Position numbers and translations under genes: made by a program. DNA of 6,360 bases. Source: Leptospiraceae bacterium (GTDB lineage: Bacteria > Spirochaetota > Leptospiria > Turneriellales > Turneriellaceae). Shown here piece after piece: positions 1 to 6,151 of this stretch (the first letter of the stretch is position 1; each line of letters opens with the position of its first letter). The stretch covers positions 1 to 6,360 of the forward strand of contig JAEUSA010000073.1 in assembly GCA_016788945.1 (NCBI GenBank). The letters are read 5' to 3'. The notes beneath the pieces were generated by a model, which saw nothing but the letters and a program-made list of their open reading frames with translations, was not told the DNA's origin and made no database searches.

Positions 1-2
1 TT

Positions 3-1028
3 ATGCAACCACTCATGGCTTCAGTCGCCGATCTCGGCCTCAAGCGCGAGTACGACGGTAGCGAAGTGCCCGTGCGCCTCGCCCATCTGCTCGAGAACTA
101 CCATCGTGCGGGCGCCTTCACCGGCACGGCTCTCGTCTGCCGGCGCGGCGAAATTTTGTTTCATAAGGCATATGGCATTGCTTCAGAAAGCGAACGCTCG
201 TACATTGCTTCTTCAGCCAAGCCACTGACGGCCGTCGCGATAGCGCAGCTGGTTGAGCAAAAGAAGCTGCGTTACGAAACCGATGTCGCGGCATATTTTC
301 CACAGTTAAAGCATTTGTTGCGCGGGGTAAAGGTGCGGCACTTGTTGTCGCATACCTCGGGTCTTGACGACTATTATCGACTGCGCACGGCAACGCCCGG
401 GCTGACGAATGCCGAGGCGATTGAAGCTCTCACGCTCCAGAAAAAGCGGCTGTTTCCGCCGGGGAAAAAATTCCATTACGCGAACTCAAATTACGTGTTG
501 CTTGCCGAAATTGCTGCGCGCGCGGCCGAGAAACCCTTCGAAGAGCTTATCAGGGCGCAGATTTTTGCTCCCGCAGATATGGCCCAATCGTTGTTTCGCA
601 CAGAGTTCAGCGACGAGGCAAAACTGGTGCTCGCGGCGACAGATGCAACCGGCAATGAATTCCGCTACCCCTACCTGACCAAAGGAGCCGGGGGAGTTTA
701 TGCGACCACGGCCGACCTGTTGCGCTTTGACCAGTCTCTGCTCTCCGGTCGGCTGGTGGGGAAAAAAACTTTTGCCGTGATGCAACGGCCGGTAGCGCAC
801 GTTGACCAGCGCGACGCCGAATATGCACAGGGTTGGTATACCTTTCGTCAACGGCCCATCATATTCCACGATGGTAATTTCAACGGTTACCATGCCATGA
901 ACTGGATTGATCCCAAAAAGCAGGAAGTCATTATTCTTCTTTCGAACCGTCATTCCACCCGCATTAAAGAAATTACCTATGAAATTGACCGTATCCTCAA
1001 TGGCCTGAGTGCGACCCCCCTCAAATAA
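3..1028 (+). CDS. Serine beta-lactamase-family hydrolase (PF00144 type; esterase/peptidase-like), 5' end uncertain
   Basis: Member of the class C beta-lactamase/DD-peptidase/esterase superfamily, which acts by an acyl-serine mechanism on amide or ester bonds. The family signatures are in order: the nucleophile motif S-S-A-K at residues 70-73, HTSGL at 117-121, the Tyr-x-Asn motif Y-A-N at 159-161, and the third box H-D-G at 289-291 in place of the Lys-Thr-Gly of true beta-lactamases. An HxG third box is common in esterases and other non-lactamase members, so I infer a general hydrolase, not a resistance enzyme; the substrate cannot be told. The ATG lies two bases from the window edge, no ribosome site is visible, and there is no signal peptide after it, so the true start may be upstream and the protein may be longer and exported. 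It is separated from the next gene by 45 bp containing a promoter-like box and is probably a different transcription unit. Confidence 0.85.
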   Translation: MQPLMASVADLGLKREYDGSEVPVRLAHLLENYHRAGAFTGTALVCRRGEILFHKAYGIASESERSYIASSAKPLTAVAIAQLVEQKKLRYETDVAAYFPQLKHLLRGVKVRHLLSHTSGLDDYYRLRTATPGLTNAEAIEALTLQKKRLFPPGKKFHYANSNYVLLAEIAARAAEKPFEELIRAQIFAPADMAQSLFRTEFSDEAKLVLAATDATGNEFRYPYLTKGAGGVYATTADLLRFDQSLLSGRLVGKKTFAVMQRPVAHVDQRDAEYAQGWYTFRQRPIIFHDGNFNGYHAMNWIDPKKQEVIILLSNRHSTRIKEITYEIDRILNGLSATPLK

Positions 1029-1034
1029 ATTTTT

Positions 1035-1064
1035 TTGGGCGAATTGTCCAATGTTGTGTATAAT
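1035..1064 (+). promoter_or_regulatory. Candidate sigma-70-type promoter of the lipid-modification operon
   Basis: A perfect TATAAT hexamer lies at 1059-1064. The best -35 match is TTGGGC at 1035-1040 with an 18-bp spacer (only TTG matches the consensus), so the promoter has a strong -10 and a weak -35. It sits in the only intergenic gap of the window, directly ahead of the five-gene block. The predicted start of transcription, about seven bases past the -10 box, falls near 1070-1072, only a few bases before the ATG at 1074. Seen by eye only; no start-site data. Confidence 0.55.
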
Positions 1065-1075
1065 CTTTAGACAAT
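1042..1075 (-). promoter_or_regulatory. Candidate CarH/LitR operator: three degenerate direct repeats over the -10 box
   Basis: Read on the minus strand this segment breaks into three head-to-tail units, each opening with ATT: ATTGTCTAAAG (1075-1065), ATTATACACAAC (1064-1053) and ATTGGACAATT (1052-1042), with periods of 11 and 12 bp. The central unit carries TATACA and the third TGGACA, resembling the TnTACA-type core in the roughly 11-bp direct repeats bound by CarH/LitR regulators. The same stretch also shows ATTGTC (1043-1048) facing GACAAT (1070-1075) as an inverted pair, and CAATGTTG twice in direct orientation (1049-1056 and 1072-1079). A regulator bound here would cover the -10 element and the transcription start. 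The second gene of the operon encodes a matching regulator. The repeats are short and imperfect, so this is a proposal. Confidence 0.4.
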
Positions 1076-2099
1076 GTTGGATTCGCTGTTGGCCAAAGGT
1101 GTGCTGCCGGATTTTATCATCCGCCGCGGCATACGCATGCTGAACCGGCGCCGGTTGAAAGAGATCGGTGCCGATACGATTGAGTTAGCGCAGGCGAAGA
1201 CCATGCAGATCGTGCAAAAGCTGCGCGATTCGGCTATCGCCGTGATGACAGACAAGGCGAATGAGCAACACTATGAAATTCCGGCGGCTTTTTTTGCGCT
1301 GGTCTTAGGCGAGCACCGAAAATATTCCAGTTGCTATTTTCCGACAGGCAAAGAGAGTCTCAGCGAGGCCGAAAAGCTGATGCTTGAAGAGAGTGTTGCC
1401 ATGGCTGAACTTGCTGACGGGCAGAATATCCTCGAACTCGGCTGCGGCTGGGGGGCGCTGTCTTTATTTATGGCGGAGCGATTTCCGCGCTCGAAGATTA
1501 CCGCGGTTTCCAATTCGAAAAGCCAGAAAAGTTATATCGATGCCCAGGCCAAAAGCCGTGGCATCCGTAACCTGACCATTGTGACGGCCGACGTCAACGT
1601 CTTCAGGCCTAAGGGTAGGTTTGACCGGGTGGTGTCGGTTGAAATGTTTGAGCATATGCGTAACTATGACGCGCTGTTTGCGCGCATACGCAGCTGGCTA
1701 AAGCCCTCGGGTAAACTATTCATCCACATCTTCACGCACCGCATGTTCCCTTATCTGTTTGAAGACAAAGGTGCCGACGACTGGATGTCGCGGTACTTTT
1801 TTTCCGGTGGCATTATGCCGTCAAACCACCTGTTCGCCTATTTTGCCGGCGGCTTTCGTCTGTCTGAATTGCGTACCTTTTCGGGGACGCATTATCACCT
1901 GACGGCAGAACATTGGCTGAAAAATTTTGACGCGCACAAAAAAGAAATACGAGAGATATTCGCCGGCGTTTATGGCGCGCAGCATGCGGTGCGGTGGATG
2001 AACTACTGGCGGATCTTCTTTCTCGCCGTTTCAGAACTATTCCGTACCCGCCGCGGCGAGGAGTGGAACGTGTGCCATTACAGGTTTGAGAAATTATGA
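1074..2099 (+). CDS. SAM-dependent methyltransferase, coclaurine N-methyltransferase-like branch of the CFAS superfamily
   Basis: 341-residue methyltransferase of the cyclopropane-fatty-acid-synthase superfamily, closest by eye to the plant coclaurine N-methyltransferase-like branch. Landmarks: YSSCYF (84-89); SAM-binding LELGCGWG (120-127); NSKSQK (147-152); MFEHMRNY (191-198), whose Glu193-His194 matches the catalytic Glu-His pair of coclaurine-type enzymes; a DDWMSRYFFSGGIMPS block (235-250) almost identical to that branch; HYH near 273-275; and GEEWNVCHYRF at the C terminus. Residues 1-60 are a basic helical lead-in (LPDFIIRRGIR) without a signal peptide. Cys87, Glu193, His218 and Tyr274 could correspond to the Cys/Glu/His/Tyr set that binds bicarbonate in Cfa. 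Bacterial members of this branch have no alkaloid role; context points to a lipid acyl chain or headgroup as methyl acceptor, which is inference. No Shine-Dalgarno precedes the ATG, fitting a near-leaderless mRNA; GTG at 1101 is a possible but less likely start. First gene of the operon; it overlaps the regulator gene by 4 nt. Confidence 0.85.
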   Translation: MLDSLLAKGVLPDFIIRRGIRMLNRRRLKEIGADTIELAQAKTMQIVQKLRDSAIAVMTDKANEQHYEIPAAFFALVLGEHRKYSSCYFPTGKESLSEAEKLMLEESVAMAELADGQNILELGCGWGALSLFMAERFPRSKITAVSNSKSQKSYIDAQAKSRGIRNLTIVTADVNVFRPKGRFDRVVSVEMFEHMRNYDALFARIRSWLKPSGKLFIHIFTHRMFPYLFEDKGADDWMSRYFFSGGIMPSNHLFAYFAGGFRLSELRTFSGTHYHLTAEHWLKNFDAHKKEIREIFAGVYGAQHAVRWMNYWRIFFLAVSELFRTRRGEEWNVCHYRFEKL

Positions 2100-2878
2100 G
2101 GCTGACGGCAAAAAGACTCAGCGAACTCACGCAGGTACCGGCGGCGAATATTCGCAAGTGGCGTGAGCGCTACGACATACTGTTGCCCGAGCGTGGCGAT
2201 AACGGATATCTTTATTATACATCTGACGACTACCGCGTGGTGCTCAGCATACGGCGGCTGCTCGATCAGGGGAAAAAGCTGTCGGTCGTTATGCAAGAGG
2301 GACGCGATAAGCTGCTCGAGCTGGCGCCCAAAACAGATTATGATAACGAAGAATTGCGTATGCTCGAGGCAATTATCGAGGGCCGATTCAGCGAGTTAGG
2401 TAACGAATTTGACAAGCTTATGAGCGTGAATGGATGCGAGCATCTGATTCGCAAGAAGGTTTGGCCGCTCACGATTCTGATTGGCAAAGCTTGGGAATCA
2501 GGTTTCATCACGGTGGGCACCGAACACGCCTATTCGCGCTGGATGATGGGCTATCTGTCGCAACTGGCAACGAAGCTCAATCGTCGCCAGGCAGGTGAGC
2601 GCCTGTTCGTGGCTTTTCCGGGCGACGAGCACGAACTCGGGGCGATGATGCATTTCGTGCTGATGACTGATTCAGGGCATGGCGGCAAATTCTCCGGTGC
2701 GTTACCGATGGAAAAACTGTTCGAAGAACTCAGTCACGGCGATTACGAAGAACTGCATGTCTCGGCGACGATACCCAAGGCGCGCGCCGAGATTGACCGG
2801 TTTGTTTCAGCGGTCCACAAGAAATATCCGCGGATAAAAGTAAAAATTGGCGGCTGTGGAGCCAAGGTGGCCTCGTGA
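2096..2878 (+). CDS. MerR-family regulator with B12-binding photoreceptor domain (CarH/LitR type)
   Basis: 260-residue light-responsive transcription factor of the CarH/LitR kind. Domains: an N-terminal MerR winged helix-turn-helix (about 1-70; WRERYDILLPER at 22-33, then GYLYYTSDDYR), a helical cobalamin-capping domain (about 80-165), and a Rossmann-type B12-binding domain (about 168-257). The capping domain carries W133-x9-E143-H144, the Wx9EH signature for adenosylcobalamin. The Rossmann domain carries D177-E-H179-E-L-G182, the DxHxxG motif whose His is the lower cobalt ligand, followed by SATIP (223-227) and IGG (251-253). In this family dark-state adenosylcobalamin tetramers bind promoter DNA; light cleaves the Co-C bond and frees the promoter. 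The residue after the Trp is Glu134, not the His that forms the second axial ligand after illumination in Thermus CarH. ATGA overlap with the gene before and GTGA overlap with the gene after place it inside the operon it probably controls. The preceding ribosome site is weak. Metal-sensing MerR function is unlikely given the B12 domain. Confidence 0.92.
   Translation: MRLTAKRLSELTQVPAANIRKWRERYDILLPERGDNGYLYYTSDDYRVVLSIRRLLDQGKKLSVVMQEGRDKLLELAPKTDYDNEELRMLEAIIEGRFSELGNEFDKLMSVNGCEHLIRKKVWPLTILIGKAWESGFITVGTEHAYSRWMMGYLSQLATKLNRRQAGERLFVAFPGDEHELGAMMHFVLMTDSGHGGKFSGALPMEKLFEELSHGDYEELHVSATIPKARAEIDRFVSAVHKKYPRIKVKIGGCGAKVAS
2864..2870 (+). promoter_or_regulatory. Ribosome binding site for the flavoprotein GTG start
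   Basis: AAGGTGG lies four bases before the GTG at 2875, inside the end of the regulator gene. It supports the GTG start that overlaps the upstream TGA by 4 nt, rather than a later start. Confidence 0.5.
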
Positions 2879-4131
2879 AGAAACTGGCGATCGTCGGCAG
2901 CGGTGTAGCGGGGCTCGGTGCCGCGTGGTTGCTCAGGAATAAGTTTGAGATCACTGTCTTTGAAGCAGGCGACTATGCGGGTGGGCATACGCATACGGTC
3001 GATGTACCGCTCGCGGGTGGCGGGCTGCAGCCCGTAGATACCGGTTTCATTGTCTTTAACGAGCATACCTACCCGAACCTGCTGAATCTGTTTCGTGATT
3101 TAGGTGTAGAATATGCCAACAGCAACATGTCATTTTCGCAGTTTAATACAGCGACAGGTCTGCAATGGTGTTCGCAGGGGCTCGGTGGCCTGTTTGCGCA
3201 ACGCAAAAATATTTTTTCGCCGCGTTACATCCGCTTTTTATTAGAAGCCAACCGCTTTAATGAGCTTTTGCCGCGCGATTTAGAAACGGGGCGTGTCAGC
3301 GGTTCATTCGGCGACTACTTGAAAAGAAACGGCTTCAGTGACTATTTTGCGCAGAATTATATTGTGCCGATGACCGCCGCCGTTTGGTCTACGCCGCCTG
3401 AGCAGATGCTTGATTTTCCGGCTCGCACGTTTGCGCGGTTTTTCGTCAATCACGGGTTCTTGAGTCTGTACAAGGGCCTGCAATGGAAATACGTCGTCGG
3501 TGGCAGCAGAACCTATGCAAAAAAAATCCTCTCGGGGTTCACAGGAGAAATTCGCCTCACAAGTCCCGTGCAATCGGTACGTGAAACCGAAGATGGGGTT
3601 ACGCTGAATGTGCGCGGTGAGCAACTCAAGTTCGACGCCTGCCTGATCGCTGCGCACGCAGACCAAGCTCTCGGCATGCTTGCTGCACCGGACGAAGATC
3701 AGCGCCGTTTACTTTCGCATTTTCGTTACGAGAAGAATGTCGCCGTTCTGCACAGCGATACTTCAGTGATGCCACCGATCAGGCGTACGTGGTCGGCATG
3801 GAATTTTAAGTCGGCTACCGCCGTAGGCGGGCAGGCGAAATCGACGGTAGTATATTACATGAACCTGTTGCAAAATATCGGTGGTGAAACACCGTATTTC
3901 GTTTCGCTGAACGAAATCAGTCCCATCGCGGAGAACAAAATTCACGGCACTTGGCACTATGAGCACCCATTGTTTGACGAGGCCACCGAACGCGCGCAGG
4001 AAAGCCTGCCGGGGTTGAATGAGAAAGGCAAGATATTTTTCAGCGGTAGTTATTTCCGCTACGGCTTTCATGAAGATGCATACTTGTCGGCTGTGCAGGC
4101 AGCAGAGGCGATTGCCCGGAGGCTGGTTTGA
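2875..4131 (+). CDS. FAD-dependent amine-oxidase-like oxidoreductase (COG2907 type)
   Basis: 418-residue flavoprotein of the NAD(P)/FAD-binding amine-oxidase/phytoene-desaturase-like superfamily, of the subgroup that recurs beside DUF1365 and CFAS genes. The N terminus is a Rossmann ADP-binding fold: AIVGSGVAGLGAAW with G8-x-G10-x-x-G13, the ribose-binding Glu30 in VFEAGDYAGGHTHT (28-41), and a GG pair at 36-37. PVDTGFIVFNEHTYPNL (53-69) is typical of this subgroup. The C terminus holds the second FAD-contact motif, FSGSYFRYGFHEDA (389-402), followed by a closing helix. Length is normal and there is no signal peptide, so it acts in the cytoplasm or at the inner membrane face. I infer oxidation or desaturation of a methylated acyl chain made by the neighbouring methyltransferases, because relatives in such clusters are linked to modified fatty acids; the substrate is not shown by sequence. 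GTG start with 4-nt overlap upstream and TTGA overlap downstream. A true monoamine oxidase is unlikely. Confidence 0.87.
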   Translation: MKKLAIVGSGVAGLGAAWLLRNKFEITVFEAGDYAGGHTHTVDVPLAGGGLQPVDTGFIVFNEHTYPNLLNLFRDLGVEYANSNMSFSQFNTATGLQWCSQGLGGLFAQRKNIFSPRYIRFLLEANRFNELLPRDLETGRVSGSFGDYLKRNGFSDYFAQNYIVPMTAAVWSTPPEQMLDFPARTFARFFVNHGFLSLYKGLQWKYVVGGSRTYAKKILSGFTGEIRLTSPVQSVRETEDGVTLNVRGEQLKFDACLIAAHADQALGMLAAPDEDQRRLLSHFRYEKNVAVLHSDTSVMPPIRRTWSAWNFKSATAVGGQAKSTVVYYMNLLQNIGGETPYFVSLNEISPIAENKIHGTWHYEHPLFDEATERAQESLPGLNEKGKIFFSGSYFRYGFHEDAYLSAVQAAEAIARRLV

Positions 4132-4140
4132 CCGAAGGAG
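4118..4140 (+). promoter_or_regulatory. Two ribosome binding sites giving alternative starts for the DUF1365 gene
   Basis: GGAGG at 4118-4122 lies five bases before the TTG at 4128. A second, stronger GAAGGAG at 4134-4140 lies eight bases before an in-frame GTG at 4149. The TTG start keeps the family's N-terminal Tyr (residue 6) and the 4-nt overlap, so I prefer it; the GTG start would drop seven residues. Both may be used. Confidence 0.5.
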
Positions 4141-4898
4141 TCTACGAGGTGTTGATCACGCACGAGCGTAAACAACCGGTTTCGCAGTTTTTCCGGACGC
4201 GCGGTTATATGCTGTTTGCCGATGTGGCGCGGTTCGATGCAGCCGATCAGCGAGTACTGCGCTTGTTGGGCTTTGATCAGGCGCGCCTGCATAACCTGAG
4301 GCGCCGTGATTTTTCGCTCATTGCCGATCGAACACGGCCAGCGGCAGCCGTTGCCTTAGGTGCGTTGGCGGAGCTCAGCGGCATATCTGCCGACCGGGTT
4401 TTTTTGCTCGCCAATGCGGCGGTGCTGGGCTACGTTTTTAATCCCGTCAGTTTCTTTTTTTTCTATCGCGACGGCATGCATGTCGCGACGATCGCCGAAG
4501 TCAATAATACCTTTGGTGAGCAGAAACATTTTGTGCTGCCCGCATCTCGTGAAGGCAAAGCGGCGGTCCATAAAAAGGATTTTTATGTTTCTCCCTTTAT
4601 CTCTCCCCTGGTAAATTTTTCGATGCGCATCGCCGCGCCGGCGGAGTCGCTCTCGATCGGCATACATACACTCAGTGCGAAAGGGAAAGAGCTGGCAGCC
4701 GAGATGGGTGGCCGGCGTCGAGAGCTCAGCGACCGTATGCTTTTACTCATGTTCCTGAAATATCCGTTACACACATTGCGGGTTATTGCATTGATTCACT
4801 GGTATGCACTGAAATTATTTTTTAACGGTGTGCCGCATTATCCGAAGGCTGGCGCCGACGCCGCGGTGGTGCATAAGACGCTGAGGAGGCAGGCGTGA
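4128..4898 (+). CDS. DUF1365 family protein (COG3496)
   Basis: 256-residue DUF1365 protein. Family hallmarks are all visible: the N-terminal Tyr-x5-His-x-Arg region (Y6 to R14) followed by a hydrophobic YMLFADV stretch (27-33), GYVFNPVSFFFFY (101-113), AEVNNTFGE (123-131), KKDFYVSPF (149-157), and a C-terminal block KYPLHTLRVIALIHWYALKL (211-230) leading to NGVPHYPK (233-240). The biochemical function of DUF1365 is not established as far as I know; it is nearly always encoded beside a COG2907 flavoprotein and a CFAS homologue, exactly as here, so a shared role in making or handling modified fatty acids is inferred. The hydrophobic, aromatic segments could sit at the membrane surface, but there is no clear signal peptide or full transmembrane helix set. 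The start is a rare TTG overlapping the upstream TGA by 4 nt; GTG at 4149 with a better ribosome site is the alternative. The downstream overlap is GTGA. Confidence 0.9.
   Translation: MTEGVYEVLITHERKQPVSQFFRTRGYMLFADVARFDAADQRVLRLLGFDQARLHNLRRRDFSLIADRTRPAAAVALGALAELSGISADRVFLLANAAVLGYVFNPVSFFFFYRDGMHVATIAEVNNTFGEQKHFVLPASREGKAAVHKKDFYVSPFISPLVNFSMRIAAPAESLSIGIHTLSAKGKELAAEMGGRRRELSDRMLLLMFLKYPLHTLRVIALIHWYALKLFFNGVPHYPKAGADAAVVHKTLRRQA
4883..4889 (+). promoter_or_regulatory. Strong ribosome binding site for the CFAS-like gene
   Basis: GAGGAGG lies five bases before the GTG at 4895, within the last codons of the DUF1365 gene. It is the clearest Shine-Dalgarno match in the operon and fixes the GTG start despite the weak start codon. 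Confidence 0.65.
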
Positions 4899-6151
4899 AA
4901 TTCTATCGGCAACTATTCCGCTATGGGTTGTCCAAAGTGCGCTACGGCACCCTACAGATTCACGAGACTTATGCCGGCGGTGCCAGTTATGAAATCCGTG
5001 GTAGCGAACCGGGCTATGCCGCGACTATGGAAATTGTTGATCCCTACTTCTATAAGCACTGCGTGCTTTACGGCGAAATCGGCTTTGGCGAAGCCTATGT
5101 GGAAAAATTTTGGAATAGCCGCGATTTGAATACTTCTCTGCGCTGGTTTGCGCATAACGCCCGCTTTCTGCCGGGGTTTTCCGGATCAGGAGCGACAGGC
5201 TACTTTCTCAACGTGCTCGGTTTTGTGAACCGCCTGCGCCACTTTCTGAGACCCAATACACGCCGCATCAGCCGGCGCAACATCGCCGAACATTATGACA
5301 TCGGCAATCCGTTCTATGAGATCATGCTGGGCCGCAGCATGGCATATTCGAGCGCCGTCTTCGCATCGCCCAAAGAATCGCTCGATACGGCGCAAGAACG
5401 CAAATTTGATCTTATCTGCCGCAAGCTGCAGCTTAAAGAATCAGACCATTTACTCGAAATCGGTACAGGCTGGGGCGGTTTTGCTGCGTATGCCGCAAAA
5501 CACTACGGCTGCAAAATAACCACTGTTACGATCTCAGAGCAACAATATCTTTATGCTAAAGAGAAGATCCGCAAAGAAAAGCTTGGCGCCAAGATCGATG
5601 TGCAACTGCGTGACTACCGTACCCTCGAAGGTTCGTTCGACAAAATTGTTTCGATTGAGATGGCTGAAGCCATCGGCTTTCGCTACTTCGATACCTATTT
5701 CAGCGCCTGTGCGCGCCTGCTCAAACCTGACGGTCTGATGCTGTTGCAGTATATCACTTTTCCCGAATCGCGTTTCGAACAATATTTGCGCAATACAGAT
5801 TTTACGCAGATCTATATCTTTCCAGGCTCATGCCTGTTGTCGAATCTCGAGGTGCTGAAATCTATCCACCGCACTTCTGATCTCGTGGTCACCGATCTGG
5901 AAACTATCGGCCAGCACTACGCTACAACGCTGAGAATGTGGAGGCAGAATGTCGAACAACATCTTTCCACAATCGGAAAAATGGGCTATGATGAGAAATT
6001 TATGCGCAAATGGATCTATTACCTTTGCTTCTGCGAAGCGGGTTTTGCCGAGCGTGCGATCAGCGACGTTCAGGTGGTTTTTTCGCGGGCCAACTCGCGG
6101 CTTAACGGCGATTTTAATGCGGCGAAAAAGCCCTACCTTGATGTGGTATAA
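4895..6151 (+). CDS. Cyclopropane-fatty-acyl-phospholipid synthase-like SAM methyltransferase
   Basis: 418-residue full-length CFAS homologue; such enzymes transfer a methyl or methylene unit from SAM to the double bond of unsaturated acyl chains in membrane phospholipids. An N-terminal lipid-docking-type domain (about 1-120, with IGFGEAYVEKFW at 62-73) precedes the catalytic domain: AEHYDIGNPFYEIML (131-145), MAYSSAVF (149-156), SAM motif LLEIGTGWGG (186-195), VTISEQQ (211-217), SIEMAEAIG (253-261), LLQYITFPE (283-291), IFPGSCLLS (308-316), HYATTLRMW (341-349) and CEAGFAERAISDVQVVFSR (380-398). Compared with E. coli Cfa, the bicarbonate-binding Glu (here E258), Ile (I287) and Tyr (Y342) are kept, but Cys139 is Ser153 and His266 is Gln285. 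This set may favour methyl addition over ring closure, which is inference. GTG start with strong ribosome site and GTGA overlap; the end overlaps the next gene by 11 nt. It acts at the inner membrane face. Confidence 0.9.
   Translation: MKFYRQLFRYGLSKVRYGTLQIHETYAGGASYEIRGSEPGYAATMEIVDPYFYKHCVLYGEIGFGEAYVEKFWNSRDLNTSLRWFAHNARFLPGFSGSGATGYFLNVLGFVNRLRHFLRPNTRRISRRNIAEHYDIGNPFYEIMLGRSMAYSSAVFASPKESLDTAQERKFDLICRKLQLKESDHLLEIGTGWGGFAAYAAKHYGCKITTVTISEQQYLYAKEKIRKEKLGAKIDVQLRDYRTLEGSFDKIVSIEMAEAIGFRYFDTYFSACARLLKPDGLMLLQYITFPESRFEQYLRNTDFTQIYIFPGSCLLSNLEVLKSIHRTSDLVVTDLETIGQHYATTLRMWRQNVEQHLSTIGKMGYDEKFMRKWIYYLCFCEAGFAERAISDVQVVFSRANSRLNGDFNAAKKPYLDVV

Noticed and set aside
486..953. Long antisense open frames opposite the hydrolase and several other genes
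   Set aside because: They mirror well-supported plus-strand genes, lack recognisable domains, and have no promoter or ribosome site; they are shadows of codon bias.
3..1028. Antibiotic-resistance beta-lactamase
   Set aside because: The third box is HDG rather than KTG and no signal peptide is visible, so a general serine hydrolase or esterase is more likely.
1013..1040. Possible rho-independent terminator after the hydrolase gene (C-run, A/T-rich stretch with seven Ts, then GGG)
   Set aside because: Only three C-G pairs form before mismatches, the T run lies inside the putative loop/stem rather than after it, and GGGC follows. It does not make a convincing terminator.
1029..1073. A cobalamin riboswitch or other leader RNA ahead of the operon
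   Set aside because: The gap is only 45 bp and holds the promoter itself, leaving no room for a riboswitch fold. B12 sensing is explained by the regulator protein.
1074..2099. Alkaloid (coclaurine) N-methyltransferase function
   Set aside because: The resemblance is to the fold and branch; bacteria with this context have no benzylisoquinoline pathway, and all neighbours point to lipid metabolism.
2096..2878. Metal- or drug-sensing MerR regulator
   Set aside because: The C-terminal part is a two-part cobalamin-binding module with W-x9-EH and DxHxxG, not a short metal-binding loop or a drug-binding domain.
4455..4462. Run of eight Ts in the DUF1365 gene as a programmed slippage site
   Set aside because: It encodes the conserved NPVSFFFFY family motif in frame, and the frame continues intact to the normal family C terminus, so no frameshift is needed.
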